The translations under genes and the position numbers were made by a program. 64,000 bases of DNA from Micromonospora zamorensis (GTDB lineage Bacteria; Actinomycetota; Actinomycetes; Mycobacteriales; Micromonosporaceae): the NCBI RefSeq assembly GCF_900090275.1, contig NZ_LT607755.1:4836001-4900000 (forward strand), read 5' to 3'. The stretch's first letter is position 1. Each line of letters opens with the position of its first letter. This document shows, piece by piece, positions 24,778 through 33,340 of this stretch. The notes below the pieces were generated by a model. It worked only from the letters and a program-made list of their open reading frames with translations, had not been told where the DNA came from and did no database searches.

Positions 24778-27186
24778 TCAGGGTCGCCGGCCCACTGGGA
24801 CACCTCGCCGGGCCACACCCAGTCCGTGGCTCGTCCGAACCGCTGCGAGGTCGCCATCGGTGTCGGTACGCAGCACCCGAGCGCCGCCCCTGCCCAATCG
24901 CGCGAGCAGCCCAGGGCTCGGGTGTCCGTAGGTGTTGCCGGTGCCGACCGGCACCAGCGCGACGGAGGGCCGCACCGCGTCCAGGAAACCGACGTCCTGG
25001 TACGCCGAGCCGTGGTGGGCGACCTTCAACACGTCCGCCCGCAACTGGCCGGGCGTGGCCCGCGCCACCATCGCGTGCTGCTCCTCGGTCTCCGCGTCTC
25101 CGGGCAGCAGGATCCGCACCCCGGCCACCGTGGCGAGCAGCACCAGCGAGTTGTTGTTCGGATCGGACCTCGTGCCGGCCAGCGGGTACGGCGGGCCGAG
25201 CACCAGCAGGTCGACGTCCCCGATCGGATGGCGTGCCCCGGAGACTGTGGTGAACAACGCGGCCAGTCCGGCAGTCGCCGCCGCCCGAACCACCTCCCGA
25301 CCGCTGTCCGGGTCTGTCGAGGGCGGCACCAGCACGGCATCGACCCGCCGCCCCCGGAACACGCCGGCCACTCCACCCACGTGATCGGCGTGGAAGTGGC
25401 TGATCACCAGCAGCGGCACCTCCCGTACGCCGAGCCGGCGCAGGCAACCGTCCACCGCCCCGGGTTCCGGACCGGCGTCCACCACCACCGCCCGACCGGG
25501 GGCGACCGGCAACACCACGGCGTCGCCCTGACCCACGGCGCAGACCACCACCACCCAACCCGGCGGCGGCCAGCCGGCGAACACCAGCCGCACCGGAAGC
25601 GCACCGAGCACCGAGGCGACGCCGACGACCGCCACGAGTCGCCGTACGAGTGGCCGGCGCACCGCGATCAGCAGCGCGACGGTCAGCGCGGTCAACAGCA
25701 GGGCGCCCGGCACCCCGCCCGGCCACGGCAGGGTGCCACCCGGCAAGCGGGCGCCCTGGTGGGCGATGACCACCAGCCACCAGGCCGGCCAGCTCGCCAG
25801 CCAGGCGAGGAACTCGGCGCCGCCCGGCCAGATCGGCGACATCATGGCCGCCAGCACGCCCAGCACGGTCGCCGGCGCGATGGCGGGCACCGCCAGCAGG
25901 TTGGCCGGCACCGCCACCAGGCTGACCGTGCCGGAGATGCCGGCGACGACCGGCCCGCAGGCCAGCTGCGCCGCCGCCGGCACGGCCAGCGCCTCCGCCA
26001 GGCCGGGCGGCACGCCTCTCCGCCGCAGCCCGTCCCGCCAGCGCGGCGCGAGCAACAACAGGCCACCGGTGGCCAGCACGGAGAGCGCGAAACCGGGATC
26101 ACCGGCCAGCTCCGGGTCCACCAGGACCAGCACGGTGACGGCGGCGGCCAACGCGGGCAGCGCGGCACGAGGACGACCGGCAGCCAGCGCTGCCAGCCCG
26201 ATCGCCCCCATCGTGGCGGCCCGTACAACGCTCGGTGACGGCCGGACCAGGATGACGAAGCCCACCAGCGCCACCCCGCAGAGCCCGGCGGCGAGCCAAG
26301 GGCCGGCCCGCGCCCACCGGGCCAGCAGCAGCACCGCGCCTACGACAATTGCCACGTTGCTTCCCGAAACGGCGTTGAGGTGTGTCATCCCAGTGGCCCG
26401 GAAGTCCTCCTCGACGGCGGGTGGCAGTCGGCTGGTGTCCCCCACCACGAGACCCGGCAGCAGCCCACCCGGATCGTCGGGCAGCGGCGCACAGGCTCGT
26501 TGCAGGCCGGCGCGGAGCGTCCCGGCGGCACGCTGCGCCCAGGACGACGCACCGTGCCGCTCCGGAGGGCCGTCGGTGCTGAGCACCGCCGCGGTGAGGT
26601 CACCACCCCGCGGAACGCCGAGCCGGCCGTCGGCGGTGAGGCGTTGCCCGGGCAGCAGGCCCCGCCAAGCCGGGTCGGTCGTCAGGACGAGCAGCTGCAC
26701 CGACGCGTCGATGCGTCGGCCGTCCGGGCCGGTGAGCCGGATCAGTTCCGTCGACACCAGCAGCATGCCGGGCCGACCGGCGCTGCGGATCGGACGCGGA
26801 TCGTCCCGGACCACCAGGTCGGCGGTGACCGGGGCGCGCTGCTCGGCAAGGGCACGGATCGGCGGTGCGTCGCGGATGGCGAGCCGGGCTGCGGTGGCCG
26901 CTCCTGCGCAGACCACGCCGAGACCGACCGCGACGGCGATCCAGCCGTAGCGGCGGACAGCGGCCCGGGGATGGCCGAGGCCACCGAGCAGGTGCAGGGC
27001 GCCCGCCGTCGTCACGCCGGCCGCCGCCACGGTGACCGCCAGAAGTGGGCCGGCGCCTAGGTGCAGGCCGGCGAGCGCGGTGAGCCAGGCGGCCACCGCC
27101 AACCCGGCCAGCCGCAGGTCCGGCGGGGAGGTCTCGGCTGGCACGACACCGGCACCGTCCGACGGCCTCGGGGCACCGCCGCTCAC
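24778..27186 (-). CDS. comEC: ComEC/Rec2 competence channel protein
   Basis: Polytopic membrane protein thought to pass single-stranded DNA into the cytoplasm. The 802-residue protein has N-terminal membrane segments, a soluble DUF4131 region (residues about 100-215), the Competence core (MTHLNAVSGSNVAIVVG onward) and a C-terminal metallo-beta-lactamase domain with an intact HFHADHVGG motif plus DAETEEQ and HHGS. GTG start overlapping the comEA stop by four bases. An intact gene does not show that the strain is transformable, since pseudopilus genes are not in this window. Confidence 0.94.
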   Translation of the reverse strand: MSGGAPRPSDGAGVVPAETSPPDLRLAGLAVAAWLTALAGLHLGAGPLLAVTVAAAGVTTAGALHLLGGLGHPRAAVRRYGWIAVAVGLGVVCAGAATAARLAIRDAPPIRALAEQRAPVTADLVVRDDPRPIRSAGRPGMLLVSTELIRLTGPDGRRIDASVQLLVLTTDPAWRGLLPGQRLTADGRLGVPRGGDLTAAVLSTDGPPERHGASSWAQRAAGTLRAGLQRACAPLPDDPGGLLPGLVVGDTSRLPPAVEEDFRATGMTHLNAVSGSNVAIVVGAVLLLARWARAGPWLAAGLCGVALVGFVILVRPSPSVVRAATMGAIGLAALAAGRPRAALPALAAAVTVLVLVDPELAGDPGFALSVLATGGLLLLAPRWRDGLRRRGVPPGLAEALAVPAAAQLACGPVVAGISGTVSLVAVPANLLAVPAIAPATVLGVLAAMMSPIWPGGAEFLAWLASWPAWWLVVIAHQGARLPGGTLPWPGGVPGALLLTALTVALLIAVRRPLVRRLVAVVGVASVLGALPVRLVFAGWPPPGWVVVVCAVGQGDAVVLPVAPGRAVVVDAGPEPGAVDGCLRRLGVREVPLLVISHFHADHVGGVAGVFRGRRVDAVLVPPSTDPDSGREVVRAAATAGLAALFTTVSGARHPIGDVDLLVLGPPYPLAGTRSDPNNNSLVLLATVAGVRILLPGDAETEEQHAMVARATPGQLRADVLKVAHHGSAYQDVGFLDAVRPSVALVPVGTGNTYGHPSPGLLARLGRGGARVLRTDTDGDLAAVRTSHGLGVARRGVPVGRRP

Positions 27187-28010
27187 ACCGTCACCAGGTC
27201 CTTGAGCTGCTCATACCGCGCATCGCCGATCCCGTCGACCTGGCGCAGGTCGCCGACGGCCTTGAACCCACCGTGCTGGTCCCGATGGGTGAGGATCCGC
27301 TGGGCGAGGACAGGCCCGACCCCGGGCAGCGCGTCGAGCTGGGCCAACGTGGCGGTGTTCAGGTTCAACGGCCCGACGGCCGGCCCGGCCGCGCCGCCGG
27401 GTGGCCCGGCCGCACCACCCGGCGGCGGCGGTGGCGTCACCCCGACCACGATCAACTCACCGTCGGTGACCTTGCGGGCGGGGTTGAGCAACGCCACGTC
27501 GACACCGGGCAGCGCGCCGCCAGCCGCCTGCACCGCGTCGGCGAGCCGGGACCCGGCCGGCAACCGCACCAGCCCTGGCTTGCGAACCTTCCCCGCGACC
27601 GCCACCACCAGCTCGCCGGAGCCGGACGCGCTGGGCTGCTCGGCCGGTGCGGCAGAAGCGGCCACGCTCACCAGCGGGGCGACCGGTTCCGACTGCGGGC
27701 GTGACCGCCAGGCCCAACCGGCCGCGCCCAACACGACCACCACGGCGACAACCGCCAACGCCCGCACGCCGCGCCGCCCGGGGTCGAACGCCCCAGGCCC
27801 GGGCAGCCGCGACCCGGGCCCGGTCGCGAGGCCAGCCGATGCGCCTCGCGCGTCCGACTCAGCGGGCGGCGCATCGGCCCGGGGCGGCAACACACCCAGC
27901 GGGGGTACGCCCGCAAGCGGCACCTCAGCCCGCATTGGCGGCGAACCCTCCGCCGGGTCGGTCAGCCAGCGCAGGCGTTGGCGGACCTCTGTCTCCTCGT
28001 CGTGCGACAC
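27183..28010 (-). CDS. comEA: ComEA family DNA-binding protein
   Basis: Binds incoming double-stranded DNA at the membrane. The 275-residue protein has a Pro/Ala-rich cytoplasmic N-terminus, one membrane segment (residues about 84-102), a SLBB-like region (LVVAVAGKVRKPGLVRLP) and two C-terminal helix-hairpin-helix motifs (LNLNTATLAQLDALPGVGPV and FKAVGDLRQVDGIGDARYE). GTG start at 28010. First gene of a comEA-comEC unit; two DnaA-box-like sequences lie 54-80 bp upstream. Confidence 0.93.
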   Translation of the reverse strand: MSHDEETEVRQRLRWLTDPAEGSPPMRAEVPLAGVPPLGVLPPRADAPPAESDARGASAGLATGPGSRLPGPGAFDPGRRGVRALAVVAVVVVLGAAGWAWRSRPQSEPVAPLVSVAASAAPAEQPSASGSGELVVAVAGKVRKPGLVRLPAGSRLADAVQAAGGALPGVDVALLNPARKVTDGELIVVGVTPPPPPGGAAGPPGGAAGPAVGPLNLNTATLAQLDALPGVGPVLAQRILTHRDQHGGFKAVGDLRQVDGIGDARYEQLKDLVTV

Positions 28011-28063
28011 GGCCCGACGCTAGAGCGGAGGACAGCGCGACGGGGCGAGCCGTCCTCCCCCTC

Positions 28064-28090
28064 TGTGGACAACCGGCGTCCTGTGGACAA
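28064..28090. promoter_or_regulatory. Two DnaA-box-like sequences upstream of comEA
   Basis: TGTGGACAA occurs at 28064-28072 and again at 28082-28090, in the same orientation with nine bases between. The reverse complement TTGTCCACA is the preferred DnaA box of high-GC actinobacteria. Confidence 0.6.
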
Positions 28091-28159
28091 CGCCCTGATC
28101 ACCGCACGATCTGCTAGGGGCACACCTCACCCACGAGGCAGAGCCGGATCAGCCGCTCG

Positions 28160-28534
28160 CTACACGTACGGCCGGGTGATGATCTCGATGGCGTGGCCCG
28201 CCGGGTCCATGAAGTAGAAACCCCGCCCACCGTGCTCGGTGTTGGTCTCGCCCTCACGCTTCAGCTGCGGGTCGGCCCAGTACGTGATGCCGCGCCCCTG
28301 GACGAACGCCAGGCACCGGGCGAACAACTCGTCGTCGACGAGAAACGCGTAGTGCTGCATCTGGATGTCCACCGGCGGCTCGGCGAACTGGAGCAACACA
28401 CCCTCGTCCAGCTGGACGTTGACGAACGGCCCCCACGACGGCGCCTCCGGCAACTCGAACAACTCCCGGTAGAACGCGGCCGAAGCCTGCTTGTCCTTCG
28501 TGGCGATGATGGTGTGGTTGAACGTGACTGCCAT
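28160..28534 (-). CDS. VOC family protein (glyoxalase/bleomycin-resistance fold)
   Basis: A 124-residue single-domain member of the vicinal oxygen chelate superfamily. Candidate metal ligands are His in FNHTIIATKD, His in QHYAFLVDDE and Glu in DPAGHAIEIITRP. Such proteins include glyoxalases, dioxygenases and drug binders; the substrate cannot be assigned. It stands alone, 220 bp from the next gene; I see nothing notable in that gap. Confidence 0.87.
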   Translation of the reverse strand: MAVTFNHTIIATKDKQASAAFYRELFELPEAPSWGPFVNVQLDEGVLLQFAEPPVDIQMQHYAFLVDDELFARCLAFVQGRGITYWADPQLKREGETNTEHGGRGFYFMDPAGHAIEIITRPYV

Positions 28535-28754
28535 GCGTACCGTCTTCTTCCCGGCTGATCCGAAGACCCGACCGGAAGCCCACAGCGCTCAGCCAGCCAC
28601 ACCGATGACGACGCCCCGAGGGCACCGACGCCCCGGATCCCGCACGAGAGACGCGTGCATCGCGTCGATCTCGGCGTGGTGGCTGAAGTAGCCAGAACCT
28701 CCGGGGGGTAGGCCCATCTGGGGCGCGCAACCAGGTTACCCGACGGGTACGCCG

Positions 28755-29528
28755 TCAGCGGGCCTCCGGGTCGAGGCCGAGCACGGCCCGTCCCCCGTCC
28801 ACCGGCAGGACCACCCCGTTGACGAAGCTCGCCGCGGGTGACAGCAGGTACGCGACGGCTTCGGCCACCTCGTCGACCCGCCCGATGCGTCCCACCGGGT
28901 GCAGCCGGGTCAGCTCGGCGTCGATCCACTGGGCCTGGGAGGGTTCCTGCGCGGCCAGGAAGTCGGCGTGCCGCTCGGTGGCGATCGAACCGAGCGCGAC
29001 CGCGTTGGCACGAATTCCGTGCCTCCCGTACTCGACGGCCAGCGCCCGGGTCAGCCCCTCCACCGCGGCCTTCGCCGTCGCGTACGGCAAGGCGCCTGAC
29101 ACCGGCCGGCGGGCCTGGTGCGACGAGACGTTGACGATCGCGCCGCCTGCGGCCCGGGCCAGGAACCGGCGTACGGCCACCGCGGCGCCCACCACTGCCG
29201 GGCGTAGGTTCAGCTCGATCAGTTCCAGCACCGTGTCGGCGGAGGCGGAGTGCAGGGCGGCGTCGCGGAAGACCGCCGCGTTGTTCACCCAGCCGGACAG
29301 GGGCGCGGCGCGTTCGGCCAGCTCGGCGGCGTGCTCGGCCACCTGCTCGTCGGCGGCGTCGCCGATCACGGCGACGAGCCGGTCGGCGGCCGGGTGCCCG
29401 GTCAGCCAGTCGACCGCGTCCGCGTCGCGCTCCAGCACGACGACCGTGACACCGGTCGCCACCAGGCGCTCCACCACGGCCCGGCCGACACCACGTCCAC
29501 CGCCGGTGACCACACAGGACGTCGCCAT
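28755..29528 (-). CDS. SDR family NAD(P)-dependent oxidoreductase
   Basis: A 257-residue classical SDR: cofactor motif TGGGRGVG, NNAA, catalytic Ser in NVSSHQA and an intact YxxxK in PYATAKAAVEGLT; the C-terminus has the usual VDGGRA. The ATG at 29526-29528 is four bases after the degV stop, so the two are in one operon. The Asp/Glu in VLERDAD after strand two suggests NAD rather than NADP, which is inference. Confidence 0.88.
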   Translation of the reverse strand: MATSCVVTGGGRGVGRAVVERLVATGVTVVVLERDADAVDWLTGHPAADRLVAVIGDAADEQVAEHAAELAERAAPLSGWVNNAAVFRDAALHSASADTVLELIELNLRPAVVGAAVAVRRFLARAAGGAIVNVSSHQARRPVSGALPYATAKAAVEGLTRALAVEYGRHGIRANAVALGSIATERHADFLAAQEPSQAQWIDAELTRLHPVGRIGRVDEVAEAVAYLLSPAASFVNGVVLPVDGGRAVLGLDPEAR

Positions 29529-29532
29529 CGGC

Positions 29533-30387
29533 TCAGCCGGCCGGCCTGCGGTGGACGACCACGCTGGCCAGACCTGGGCCCGCGTGCGCGGCGACGACCG
29601 CGCCCGCCTCGGAGACGTACGTGTCGTGCAGCCGGTCACCGAACCGTCCGGTCAGCGCGGCGAGCAACGCCTCGGCCCGCTGCGGCGCGGCCAGATGATG
29701 CACACCGATATCCACATCGTCGTCCCCGGCCGCCTCGACGGCCAGATCCACCAGACGGGCCACTCCACGGCTGGCGGTACGGACCTTCTCCCGCAGCACG
29801 ATCGCCCCGTCCGGCATGTGCATGATCGGCTTGACGGACAGGGCGGTCCCGAGCAGCGCCTCGGCGGCGTTGATCCGGCCGCCTCGGCGAAGGAACTCCA
29901 GCGTGTCGACGTAGAACCAGACGGTCGTGCGGGCGACGGCGGCGAGCGCCGCGTCGCGTACCCCGGTCAGGTCGGCACCCGCCTGGGCGGCGGTGGCTGC
30001 CGCGATGGCCGGGAAGCCGAGCCCCATGCCCGTGGAGCGACTGTCCACGACCTCGACGCGGCCGTCGAACTCGGCGGCGGCGAGCCGGGCCGCCTCCACC
30101 GTGCCGGACAGGGCGGCGGAGATGTGCACCGAGACGACGCCGTCGGCACCGTCGTCGAGCAGTCGGCGGTACGTGCGGGCGAACTGCTCGGGTGCCGGCC
30201 GGGAGGTGGTCGCGGTGACCCGCCGGGCGCTCAGCGCCAGGGTGGCGTCGGCCGGCTGGGTCTCCACCCCCTCCAGCCCTTCCGCGCCGTTGAGCACGAC
30301 GGTCAACGGAACGACGGTCAGCCGGTGCGCCTGCACCAGCTCGGGCGGAAGGTAGGCGGTGGAGTCGATGACAACCGCGACGGGCAT
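29533..30387 (-). CDS. DegV family fatty-acid-binding protein
   Basis: A 284-residue two-domain protein that binds fatty acids for the FakA-type kinase system. Features: VAVVIDSTAYLPP at the N-terminus, TSRPAPEQFARTYRRL, the SAALSGTVEAARLAA loop, and RRGGRINAAEALLGTALSVKPI. The ATG at 30385-30387 matches the family start; a GTG three codons upstream is possible. Upstream of the SDR in an operon. The FakA-like kinase is not in this window. Confidence 0.92.
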   Translation of the reverse strand: MPVAVVIDSTAYLPPELVQAHRLTVVPLTVVLNGAEGLEGVETQPADATLALSARRVTATTSRPAPEQFARTYRRLLDDGADGVVSVHISAALSGTVEAARLAAAEFDGRVEVVDSRSTGMGLGFPAIAAATAAQAGADLTGVRDAALAAVARTTVWFYVDTLEFLRRGGRINAAEALLGTALSVKPIMHMPDGAIVLREKVRTASRGVARLVDLAVEAAGDDDVDIGVHHLAAPQRAEALLAALTGRFGDRLHDTYVSEAGAVVAAHAGPGLASVVVHRRPAG

Positions 30388-30435
30388 GCCCGGCACGCTA
30401 GCCGATCGAGAGGTCGAACGACGAGGCGGAAGCGT

Positions 30436-31095
30436 TCAGATCGCGTCGACGACGACCGGGGCGGTGACCAGGCCGACGTTGTGCGCCCGCAACTGCCAGC
30501 CCCGGACGTCCTGCGGACGCCCGACAGCCGGCGCGCGGTCGTCGTGCCGTAGCTCGCTCCAGTGGCAGTTGGCCAGGGAGCCGATGGTGCGCAGCACGCT
30601 GGTGTCCCAACCGAGCAGGTGGCCGATGCCCTGCCGGGAGCCACCACCGTGGGTGGCGATCACCACGGTGCCGCCCGGTGCCGCTTCGGCCGCCTCCCGC
30701 AACGCGGCGCCGACCCGCTCGCCGAGGCCGTGCAGAGGCTCCAGGTCCGCACCCGGATCGGGGTCGCCGGCCCGCCAGCGCGCGTACTCCTCGGGGAAGC
30801 GCTCGGCGACCTCGGTGAGGTGCAGACCCTGCCACTGACCGAAGTGCCGCTCGCGCAGCCGGACGTCCGTGCGTACCGGAAGCCCCGTCAGCGCGGCGAG
30901 CGCGCCAGCGGTCTCCGCGGCGCGACTCAGGTCGCTGGACACGATCGCGTCGGGCCGCAGCGCCGCGAGCAGCGGGGCGGCGGCGCGGGCCTGGTCGCGG
31001 CCCAGCTCATTCAGGGGTACGTCGGTCTGCCCCTGCACGCGGTTGGCGGCGTTCCAGTCGGTGTTGCCGTGCCGCCAGACGATCAGCCGGGTCAT
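30436..31095 (-). CDS. Histidine phosphatase family protein (phosphoglycerate mutase-like)
   Basis: A 219-residue phosphatase with the phosphohistidine motif WRHGNTDWN (His at residue 8), the conserved Arg/Glu in LRERHFGQWQG, and the second catalytic His in VIATHGGGSRQG. In actinobacteria the homologue next to rsfS is often glucosyl-3-phosphoglycerate phosphatase (GpgP), and the size and context fit, but other substrates are possible. The ATG overlaps the rsfS stop (ATGA). Confidence 0.9.
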   Translation of the reverse strand: MTRLIVWRHGNTDWNAANRVQGQTDVPLNELGRDQARAAAPLLAALRPDAIVSSDLSRAAETAGALAALTGLPVRTDVRLRERHFGQWQGLHLTEVAERFPEEYARWRAGDPDPGADLEPLHGLGERVGAALREAAEAAPGGTVVIATHGGGSRQGIGHLLGWDTSVLRTIGSLANCHWSELRHDDRAPAVGRPQDVRGWQLRAHNVGLVTAPVVVDAI

Positions 31096-31499
31096 TCTGC
31101 TGCGGCGGACCCGCTGGCGTCGGCCTCGACCAGGTCGCGGTCGACGAACGGGATGGTGGGGCAGTCCTTCCAGAGCCGGTCGAGCGCGTAGAACTCGCGC
31201 TCCTCGGTGTGCTGGACGTGCACCACGATGTCGACGTAGTCGAGCAGCACCCAACGGCCGCCACGCTCGCCCTCGCGCCGCACCGGCTTCGCCTTTTCCG
31301 GCAGCTCCAGCAGGCTCGCCTCGATGGCGTCGACGATGGCCAGCACCTGACGCTCGTTGGGGGCGGCGGCGAGCACGAACGCGTCGGTGATGGCGAGCTG
31401 GTCGCCGACGTCGATGATCGTGATGTCCTGCGCCTTCTTGTCGGCAGCGGCCTGGGCAGCCGCGATAGCCAGCTCGTGAGCGCGTTCGGAAACTGTCAC
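31092..31499 (-). CDS. rsfS: Ribosome silencing factor RsfS
   Basis: Binds uL14 on the large subunit and blocks subunit joining under nutrient stress. The 135-residue protein has the family pattern ITIIDVGDQLAITDAFVLA, ERQVLAIVDAIE, RWVLLDYVDIVVHV and FYALDRLWKDCP. The GTG at 31497-31499 has AGGAGA just upstream. Part of nadD-rsfS-phosphatase, a common order; 110 bp separates it from nadD. Confidence 0.96.
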   Translation of the reverse strand: MTVSERAHELAIAAAQAAADKKAQDITIIDVGDQLAITDAFVLAAAPNERQVLAIVDAIEASLLELPEKAKPVRREGERGGRWVLLDYVDIVVHVQHTEEREFYALDRLWKDCPTIPFVDRDLVEADASGSAAAE

Positions 31500-31609
31500 C
31501 GTTCTCCTTAGATCAAGCGTGCGATCCTCCAAGCGTCTCATACCCGGCGACACCCCGACCGTTCAGTTCTGGTCGGTTAAGCGCACAGACCGGGCCATAC
31601 CGGGCGTGA

Positions 31610-32206
31610 TCAGCCCTGATAGAGGCGCCGCTTGGCGATGTACTGCACCACACCGTCGGGCACCAGATACCAGACCGGCTCACCACGGGCGACCCGAGCA
31701 CGGCAGTCGGTCGACGAGATGGACATCGCGGGCACCTGGATCAGACTGACGGTGTCGGCCGGAAGGTGCTTGTCGGTCAACTGGAAGCCGGGCCGGGTCA
31801 CCCCGACGAAGTGGGCCAGCTCGAAGATCTCGTCCAGGTCCTTCCACGACAGGATGCGCTGCAACGCGTCCGCGCCGGTGATGAAGAACAGCTGCACCTT
31901 GGGGCCGTACTCGGCCTGAAGATCACGCAGGGTGTCGACCGTGTAGGTGGGGCCACTGCGGTCGATGTCGACCCGGCTGACCTGGAAGCGGGGGTTGGAG
32001 GCGGTGGCGATGACCGTCATCAGGTACCGGTCCTCGGCCGGGCTGACCGGCTCGTCAGCCTTCTGCCACGGCTGACCGGTGGGGACGAAAACCACCTCGT
32101 CCAGACCAAACCGGTCCGCCACCTCACTGGCCGCGACGAGGTGCCCGTGGTGGATCGGGTCGAAGGTGCCACCCATGATCCCGATCCGCCGGATGTCTTC
32201 CTCCAC
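31610..32206 (-). CDS. nadD: Nicotinate-nucleotide adenylyltransferase
   Basis: Joins NaMN and ATP to make deamido-NAD in NAD synthesis. The 198-residue protein has the nucleotidyltransferase motif [23 protein letters not shown], and the C-terminal [14 protein letters not shown] (usually ISSTxIR). I chose the GTG at 32204-32206, since TACGAT ends six bases upstream of it, which suggests a leaderless transcript; upstream in-frame codons would start before that -10 box. Confidence 0.95.
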   Translation of the reverse strand: MEEDIRRIGIMGGTFDPIHHGHLVAASEVADRFGLDEVVFVPTGQPWQKADEPVSPAEDRYLMTVIATASNPRFQVSRVDIDRSGPTYTVDTLRDLQAEYGPKVQLFFITGADALQRILSWKDLDEIFELAHFVGVTRPGFQLTDKHLPADTVSLIQVPAMSISSTDCRARVARGEPVWYLVPDGVVQYIAKRRLYQG

Positions 32207-32218
32207 CCCGTGATCGTA
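32207..32218 (-). promoter_or_regulatory. -10 element of nadD, probably leaderless
   Basis: On the minus strand TACGAT (32218-32213) is followed after six bases by the GTG start. No good -35 was seen. Confidence 0.5.
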
Positions 32219-32424
32219 GGCCGGACGTCGTGGGGCGCCGTTGGGGCCCGGCATCGGGCGCACGTCAGCCCACCGGATGGCAGCCTGCCGGGCAGATGAT
32301 TCGGCCCGGCGGCGTGGTGGTGGTCACCTCGCGGGGCAACACGGGGGTCGCGTGAAGGGTCGCCGCATTGAGGGCGTCGCGTGAGGGGACGCGCGTGAGG
32401 GTCGCGGGCAAGCCAGCGCGGGGA

Positions 32425-32442
32425 TATACTCGTCTACGAGTA
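32425..32442 (+). promoter_or_regulatory. -10 box overlapped by PadR-type operator
   Basis: TATACT (32425-32430) overlaps the palindrome TACTCGT-CT-ACGAGTA (32427-32442), 25 bp upstream of the padR-like start. A regulator bound here would block the promoter, so autoregulation is likely. Confidence 0.72.
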
Positions 32443-32467
32443 ATCGCCCGCGAGCAGAGGAGACGTC

Positions 32468-33187
32468 GTGCAGAAGCGGCGCAAGGTCGGCAACCTGCTG
32501 GCGCTGGCCGTGCTGTCTGCCCTGGTCCAGCGGCCGATGCACCCGTACGAGATCGCCACCGCACTGCGTGCCTGGGGCAAGGACCAGGACATGGAGTTCA
32601 AGTGGGGGTCCTTCTACACGGTGATCCGCAACATGGACAAACACCGCATGATCGAAGCGGTGGAGAGCGTCCGCGAGGGTCGGCGCCCGGAACGCACCGT
32701 CTACCGCATCACGGATGCGGGGCGGGCGGAGCTGGTCGATTGGGCCCGCGAGCTGGTCTCCACGCCGATGCCCGAGCATCCCCGCTTCCGAGCCGGCCTG
32801 TCCGTTCTCGCCGCCCTGCATCCCGACGAGGCCGCCGCCCTGCTGCGGCAACGGCTCGACCTGCTGGAGGACGCGATACGCCAGGACCGGGAAGCGCTCG
32901 ACGCGCACCTGCGGGAGGTTCCGCGGCTGTTCCTGGTGGAGTCGGAGTACGACCTCGCCATGCGCGACGCGGAGGCCTCCTGGCTGCGGGGGCTGCTCGC
33001 GGAGCTGACCTCGGGCAGCTACCCGGGGCTGGACACCTGGCGGGCCTTCCACGAGACCGGCGAGATGCCCGCGGAGCTGACCGAGCTGTCCGAGAGAACC
33101 ACCACCGCGAAAGGCACCGCCGAAAGCAACAACACCACCACACAGAAAGCCAGCACCCCGACAACCAGCAGCCGGGAAGCCGACTGA
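32468..33187 (+). CDS. PadR family transcriptional regulator
   Basis: A 239-residue regulator with an N-terminal PadR winged helix (LAVLSALVQRPMHPYEIATAL, then FKWGSFYTVIRNMDKHRMIE and the wing RTVYRITDAGRAEL) and a C-terminal Vir-like helical dimerisation domain (residues about 100-190). The last 40 residues are a Thr/Ser-rich tail. The GTG start has GAGGAG five bases upstream. The operator at its own promoter suggests autorepression; the downstream monooxygenase is the likely second target, as in many PadR-enzyme pairs. Confidence 0.92.
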   Translation: MQKRRKVGNLLALAVLSALVQRPMHPYEIATALRAWGKDQDMEFKWGSFYTVIRNMDKHRMIEAVESVREGRRPERTVYRITDAGRAELVDWARELVSTPMPEHPRFRAGLSVLAALHPDEAAALLRQRLDLLEDAIRQDREALDAHLREVPRLFLVESEYDLAMRDAEASWLRGLLAELTSGSYPGLDTWRAFHETGEMPAELTELSERTTTAKGTAESNNTTTQKASTPTTSSREAD

Positions 33188-33192
33188 ATAAC

Positions 33193-33228
33193 GGCTCCGG
33201 CGGGGTGCGCCAACACCCCGCCGGAGCC
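33193..33228 (+). terminator. Terminator after padR-like gene
   Basis: A perfect 14-base stem (GGCTCCGGCGGGGT and complement) with an eight-base loop, five bases after the stop. It separates the regulator from the monooxygenase, which may have its own promoter in the next 110 bp or depend on read-through. Confidence 0.82.
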
Positions 33229-33340
33229 CTTACCCCGAACCGATGCCTGGGAAGGCGCCCGGCCCGAAGCGGCAACCAGAGGATAACCGGGCTCCCTCCC
33301 AGGTCGGTCGCACGCGACCACACACCTCAGGGAGAAGAGC

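Noticed and set aside
28535..28754. Possible small gene between the VOC and SDR genes
   Set aside because: Frames here are short or overlap the VOC gene, with no ribosome binding site or domain.
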